The notes under the pieces are model-generated. The model was not told where the DNA came from. It did not search any database and was given only the letters and a program-made list of their open reading frames with translations. A stretch of 9,531 nt of DNA from positions 1-9,531 of the forward strand of contig JBIIOJ010000110.1 in the NCBI GenBank assembly GCA_044337015.1, read 5' to 3'. Origin of the DNA: UBA4655 sp044337015 (GTDB taxonomy: Bacteria > Planctomycetota > Planctomycetia > Pirellulales > UBA1268). This document shows, one piece after another, positions 5,601 through 9,531 of the stretch (position 1 is the stretch's first letter; each line of letters starts with the position of its first letter). A program made the translations under genes and the position numbers.

Positions 5601-8600
5601 TTACTCGAGGTCCTCGAGCAGGTCGTCGAGCGTGGCGTCGCTTCCGCCGGGCTTGAGCGGGTCGGTCATCGTCGGCTTCCCCGAGGAGGCGGGGGCCCCG
5701 AAGCGGGCGTAGCCCCAGAGGCCGGGCTCGAGCCGGGCCTCGGTCGGCTCGTCGGAGACGCCGCTGGCGATCGGGTTGGCCCAGTAGCGCCGGCTGCGGG
5801 TCACGAACCCGTCGTCGGTGGTCAGCACGCCCCAGTCCATCTTCATGACGGTGCCGCCCGCGGGGGCGGCCGCGAGCCCGAGATCGGCCAGCGGGATCGC
5901 CGCTTCGACCGAATAGCTGTTTTCCTCGTCGTGGACGACGACCTTGGCGTTGTCGAGCAGCTTCACCTGATCGAACGCCGTCGTGCCCCCGGCCGGCGTG
6001 CTGGTCTCCCAGCGGTCGGCGGCGGCCGCACCGGGCGCGACCGGACGGTAGAGCACGGTCGCCGGCTTGCCGCCCACTCGGGTGACGAGGATGCGGAGGT
6101 CGCCCTCCTCGGGGGTCTTGCGGTCGGCCGCCGCTCCGGGCCGCGTGCCGAGATGCACGTCGACCGCCGCGCCCGTCTTGAAGGAGCGGCGGAAGTCGTC
6201 GCCGCCGTTTTCGAGCCGACCCCGGTTCTTCACCGCCCACCCCAGGAAGAGCTGCTTGTCGTTGAACATCATGCCGAAGGAGGCGTCGTCGCCCTGGCGT
6301 GTCACCGCCGGCCACTCGCCTTCGCCCATCTTTCCGTCGAGGGACGGCGCGCCGCGGCCGACCTCTTGCACCGGCACCCGTGAGAACGTCGCACGACTGC
6401 GGAGCTTCGTCTCCCACTCGCGGGTCTTCTGCAGCATTTCGGGCGTCACGGTCAGTTCCGCCGTGCCGCGGCGGATGCGGTCGAGCCCCTGAACTTCCAT
6501 CACGCTGATCCACATGCCCCCGATGACGACGTAGAACCTGCCGTCGGCGGCTTGCGTGAAGAAGGAGCGGAAGTGCTCCTGGCCCGCCGTGATGTTTTCC
6601 ATCCTCGTACCCCGCGCGTGCTCGGCCGGCCAGCCTTTCAGCCGCGGATCGCCCGTGTGCAGGGTGAGGTGCCCCGCCAAGAGCCCGTCGGCCGTCCACA
6701 AGTTCCACTGCCCGTTGTTGGCGGCGATCACGAAGATGTCGCCGAGGTCGCCCTTGACCTTGCCAAATCCGGCGATGCCGAACTGCAGGTCGACGCGGCC
6801 CGGCTGCCACGGCGGCACGTTCAGGCCGTCCATGCCCTGGTGGGCCCGGTAGAACCAGAGCCTGCGGCCCTGGGAATCGACCACCTCGTTGATGCCGTCG
6901 CCCCGCTCCCCGCCGTGGAGGTGGCCGAAGCGGAAGTGGTTGCCGTCGGGCATCGAATAGTGCGCCGCAAACGGCATCGCCCGCCGCTCGTACACCGGTG
7001 TGCCATCGGGCAGGAATTCCTTCACCTCGTACCTCGCGGCGCCCGACCAGAAGCCGAGCTTCGCATCCGCCCGGCCGACCCGCACCTCATCCTTGCCCGT
7101 CTTCGGGGTCAGCACCGTTTCCGCGGGCTGCACCTCGCCGTCGCCGTTGCGGTCGGCCCAGATGAACGAGAAGTTCCCGAGCGGCTTGCCGGCCGTCGCC
7201 TCGAAAAACGCCGGCCGCGCGAGGTAGGGAAACGCCCCCGCGTCGCCCACCGCGGCCGCCAGTCGCAGCCGCTTCGCCGCTTCGTCGTAGGTGCACACCA
7301 CCTGGAAAGGACTGTCGTAGAGATGGCCCTTTGGGGGCAGTGAGACCAGGTATCGACGCCCCTCGACCATGATGGCCTCTGGATGGGTCCGCACGTCCAA
7401 GCCGTACGGACTCGCCTCCTCGCGGCCCTTCGCCGACATGACGCTGTCGAGCCGGGTCTTGCCCGTCTCCCAGTCGAGGTGAAACCGCAGGTCGCCGTAG
7501 TAGAGCCGCGACGGGTCGTACGGGTCGAGCGTGCCGCCGCCACCGTACGTGGTGTCGCCGAGGAAATCCTGCACGAACGTGCCGTCCTGTTTGAAGTGGG
7601 CCGTGCGGCGCGGGTTGTCGTGCGGGTAGACGGCGTAGAGGTCGCCCCGGCCGCTTGCGGCAATCGCCCACGCCTCGTCGATCACGGCCGGGTCGTAGGG
7701 ACCGCCTTGACGTCGGCCGGGCTTGCCGATGCTCCGCAGAAACGTGCCCTTCTCGTCGTAGACGCGGATCTGCCGCCGATCGTCGGCATGGTCCCACACG
7801 TAGCAGGTGCCTGCGGGATCGAAGGCCAGGGCCTCGCGCGGGCCGGGCAGCTCGATGTCGCCGATGAAGTCCTCCGGCGTGGACGTGCCGTCGCCCAGCC
7901 GCATGAGCTTCTTGCCGACGAAACCGAACAGGACGCCGTCGGTCGGCCGGAAGGCGATGTTGCCGGTGACGGCCGACGGCATCTCGGCGAGCTGCTTGCC
8001 GTTCGAGCCGTCGAAGACGACCAGCCGACGGTAGGCCAGCGGGTCGAGCGGCGCGTCGCCGCCGAGCGGATGGAGGGCCGCCACGCCGTAGATCCGGCAG
8101 CGGGCGGGCTCGATGTTTCGCCCGCCGCGGTCCTGCCGCACGCCCTGCGGCTGATCCGGCGACTCGCCCCACTGCTTCACGACACGGAGCCGGATCGCCT
8201 TGGTGGCGATGTCCTCGCCGAAGTCCACCGTGCCGTCGAGGTAGAGGGCAGCCGCATTGTTGCCGGCGTCGGGCTGGTAGAAGCTGCGTCGCTTCTGGCG
8301 GTATTCGCCGACCGTCTTCCAGCCGTTGGTGCCGGAGAGTTCCGGGGTGCCGTCACCGGTGAAGACGTCCACCTTCGTGATCTCGCCATCCACCTCCTTG
8401 AGGGCGAGGCCCGCGAGCGTTTGCGGCGCGTCCCACTCGAGCAGAAAGACGCCGGGATTCGCCTCGGAGAGCGGCGTTGAACGCTTCGCGTCCCATTCGC
8501 CCGTCGCCGGGTCATAGTCGCCGGAACTCACCCGAACCCGGGCCGTGGGCGCCACGTTCTCGAACCGCGCCCGCAGAAGCCGCATCCCCTCGATCCGCCC

Positions 8601-9531
8601 GAACCATTCGTCTCCAGCGTCGGCGGCGTCCTGATCGCCCCCCTCCAGATCGGCGGCCGCATCGAGCGAGGGCCCGTCGTCGTCGGGCTCGTCTCCGAGC
8701 AGGTCGGCGTCGGGCTTGCTGAACGTGAGCCGCACCGCCCGCGTCAGCAGCCGCTCCGTCAGCGGCACGCAGTTCCAGGCCGCGAGGTCGGGCAGTGCGA
8801 CCGGCTGCCAGTCGGCCTCGCGCCGCGGGTTGGGCGGAAACGGGGCGTCGGGCTTGAGCGCGCTTGCCGAGAAGGCGAGGTCGCCCGAGGCCGGCCGCGG
8901 AAAGACGAGGCTGCCGAGAGGCACGGGCTCGCGGAACGCCAGCACCACGTGCTGCCGGGGGCCGCGGCCCTTCGTCGATTCGATGTGAAGCGTGTTGCGG
9001 GCGTCGCCGGCGACGAAATCCCCCTGGAGGCGGAAAAAGCTCATGAAGTCGCGCTGCGGCGAAAGCGGGATGCCGTAGTTGTCGCTCCGCTTCACGCTGG
9101 CCTGGAGCTTTGGCAGGCAGGCGGCGAGATCCACGAGGTCGCCGCGGGCCGCCCCGTCGAGCCGTGGCATTCGTCCGTGATACGCCGCGTAGATCCTGCC
9201 TTCCCGGGCGGCGAGGCCGACGACCTGCCCCTTCCGCGTGGGCCCTTGGTCGAGCTTCACGGCATCGACGATCTTGCGGTCGGCCGGATTCATGCGGCGG
9301 ACACCGCCGCCGGAGAGCAGGAACAGCGCGGTGCCGTCGGTGAACAGACGGTCGGCGCCGAAGCCGGTGCCCCAGGCCTTGCGGCCGTCGAGATCGCACT
9401 CGATCAGCGCGTGGCCCCCCTCCGTGGCCCCGGCGGAGATATAGAGCCGGTCGCCGACCACGCAGGCGGACTTGTGGTTGTCGTGGTTGGCCAGCCAGCC
9501 GTCCTTCGGCCCGCGAACCCAGGGCGTGCTC
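5601..9531 (-). CDS. Giant multidomain protein (propeller, discoidin-like, EF-hand loop, CBM9-like), 5' end outside window
   Basis: 1,309 codons are visible, ending at TAA 5603-5601; the frame is open to the right edge, so start and signal peptide are missing. Order, N to C (residues from base 9530): PQQ/quinoprotein-like repeats (about 1-165, CVVGDRLYISAG, GRIYAAYHGR); beta-sandwich, discoidin-like segments (about 165-465) split by an acidic stretch (bases 8607-8711); NHL/propeller-like repeats (about 495-1000, LAFDPAGTCYVWD, YDEKGTFLRSIG); within these a perfect EF-hand loop DRNGDGEVQPAE (bases 7119-7154); and a C-terminal CBM9-like domain (about 1057-1280, SLDGKMGEGEWPAV, NSYSVEAAIPLADLGL, PGLWGYARFG). 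The tail is acidic (LDDLLEDLE). CBM9-like domains bind carbohydrates and propellers often serve recognition or catalysis, so an extracellular polysaccharide-related role is inferred. No catalytic site was recognised. It converges on the FGE-like gene and is transcribed separately. Repeat boundaries are approximate. Confidence 0.85.
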   Translation of the reverse strand, partial: STPWVRGPKDGWLANHDNHKSACVVGDRLYISAGATEGGHALIECDLDGRKAWGTGFGADRLFTDGTALFLLSGGGVRRMNPADRKIVDAVKLDQGPTRKGQVVGLAAREGRIYAAYHGRMPRLDGAARGDLVDLAACLPKLQASVKRSDNYGIPLSPQRDFMSFFRLQGDFVAGDARNTLHIESTKGRGPRQHVVLAFREPVPLGSLVFPRPASGDLAFSASALKPDAPFPPNPRREADWQPVALPDLAAWNCVPLTERLLTRAVRLTFSKPDADLLGDEPDDDGPSLDAAADLEGGDQDAADAGDEWFGRIEGMRLLRARFENVAPTARVRVSSGDYDPATGEWDAKRSTPLSEANPGVFLLEWDAPQTLAGLALKEVDGEITKVDVFTGDGTPELSGTNGWKTVGEYRQKRRSFYQPDAGNNAAALYLDGTVDFGEDIATKAIRLRVVKQWGESPDQPQGVRQDRGGRNIEPARCRIYGVAALHPLGGDAPLDPLAYRRLVVFDGSNGKQLAEMPSAVTGNIAFRPTDGVLFGFVGKKLMRLGDGTSTPEDFIGDIELPGPREALAFDPAGTCYVWDHADDRRQIRVYDEKGTFLRSIGKPGRRQGGPYDPAVIDEAWAIAASGRGDLYAVYPHDNPRRTAHFKQDGTFVQDFLGDTTYGGGGTLDPYDPSRLYYGDLRFHLDWETGKTRLDSVMSAKGREEASPYGLDVRTHPEAIMVEGRRYLVSLPPKGHLYDSPFQVVCTYDEAAKRLRLAAAVGDAGAFPYLARPAFFEATAGKPLGNFSFIWADRNGDGEVQPAETVLTPKTGKDEVRVGRADAKLGFWSGAARYEVKEFLPDGTPVYERRAMPFAAHYSMPDGNHFRFGHLHGGERGDGINEVVDSQGRRLWFYRAHQGMDGLNVPPWQPGRVDLQFGIAGFGKVKGDLGDIFVIAANNGQWNLWTADGLLAGHLTLHTGDPRLKGWPAEHARGTRMENITAGQEHFRSFFTQAADGRFYVVIGGMWISVMEVQGLDRIRRGTAELTVTPEMLQKTREWETKLRSRATFSRVPVQEVGRGAPSLDGKMGEGEWPAVTRQGDDASFGMMFNDKQLFLGWAVKNRGRLENGGDDFRRSFKTGAAVDVHLGTRPGAAADRKTPEEGDLRILVTRVGGKPATVLYRPVAPGAAAADRWETSTPAGGTTAFDQVKLLDNAKVVVHDEENSYSVEAAIPLADLGLAAAPAGGTVMKMDWGVLTTDDGFVTRSRRYWANPIASGVSDEPTEARLEPGLWGYARFGAPASSGKPTMTDPLKPGGSDATLDDLLEDLE
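5690..6365 (-). other. CBM9-like carbohydrate-binding domain at the C-terminus of the large protein
   Basis: The domain begins with SLDGKMGEGEWPAV, the usual opening of CBM9-like modules (an L-DG---E-W pattern). Next comes FNDKQLFLGWAVKN, in the place of the second strand, and a later NSYSVEAAIPLADLGL, which matches the family's E-AIP-LG signature. It ends near GLWGYARFG. These modules bind sugars or act as DOMON-like sensors. The ligand cannot be predicted. Confidence 0.7.
7119..7154 (-). other. EF-hand / dockerin-type calcium-binding loop in the large protein
   Basis: The twelve residues DRNGDGEVQPAE fit the EF-hand loop: Asp 1, Asn 3, Asp 5, Gly 6, hydrophobic Val 8 and Glu 12. Only one loop is seen, embedded within the propeller region. 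By family knowledge a lone loop of this type often binds calcium to stabilise an extracellular protein. Calcium binding here is inference. Confidence 0.7.

Noticed and set aside
5604..5618. Short palindrome CTCGAGG-T-CCTCGAG next to the - strand stop
   Set aside because: It is fully explained as codons for the acidic LLEDLE tail of the large protein; no T-run follows and it is not convincing as a terminator.
7383..8480. Long open frame on the + strand (365 codons) opposite the large protein
   Set aside because: It lies wholly antisense to a well-supported gene in GC-rich DNA, where stop codons are rare in other frames. Its translation is rich in Arg, Val and Ala with no recognisable domain. 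The same holds for the + strand frames at 5517-6383 and 6552-7343.

Overview
The window looks like chromosome of a planctomycete, most plausibly from the Pirellulales side. It is GC-rich by eye and holds several families that are strongly expanded in that phylum: a PEP-CTERM tail protein, the DUF1587/1595/1592/1588/1585 haem-motif protein, its usual DUF1552 partner, an FGE/SUMF1-like secreted protein, and a very large secreted-type beta-propeller protein. No mobile element, tRNA, rRNA or CRISPR array is visible.

Layout. From the left edge to about 3.3 kb on the + strand lie the last 35 codons of a PEP-CTERM protein, then a phosphodiester glycosidase (NAGPA family) gene that appears broken (124-662) by an internal deletion plus a frameshift. 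A short AT-rich patch follows, with a weak hairpin and a 12-bp tandem repeat of T-tracts. Next comes the 2.5-kb DUF1592-type gene (732-3296). Thirteen bases after its stop, behind a good ribosome binding site, starts the DUF1552 gene (3310-4566). About 100 bases later is an FGE-like gene (4670-5494), also with a clear ribosome binding site. These three probably form one transcription unit. On the - strand, running in from beyond the right edge, is the last 1,309 codons of a giant multidomain protein (5601-9531). The + and - units converge on a 106-bp gap that holds a perfect inverted repeat.

How the genes may work together. Every gene whose N-terminus is visible encodes an export signal, so this is an envelope or extracytoplasmic locus. 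The DUF1592-type protein carries two CxxCH haem c motifs, and DUF1552 carries a Tat-like twin arginine and the HXXSHH histidine motif. The two are commonly found side by side in planctomycetes (family knowledge), but their reaction is not established. The FGE-like protein lacks the usual first catalytic cysteine position and is therefore unlikely to be a classical sulfatase activator. The large - strand protein combines propeller, discoidin-like, EF-hand-loop and CBM9-like segments, suggesting extracellular carbohydrate binding. Nothing here proves a new system. The best candidates for a second look are the DUF1592/DUF1552/FGE-like trio, the broken glycosidase and the large multidomain protein.
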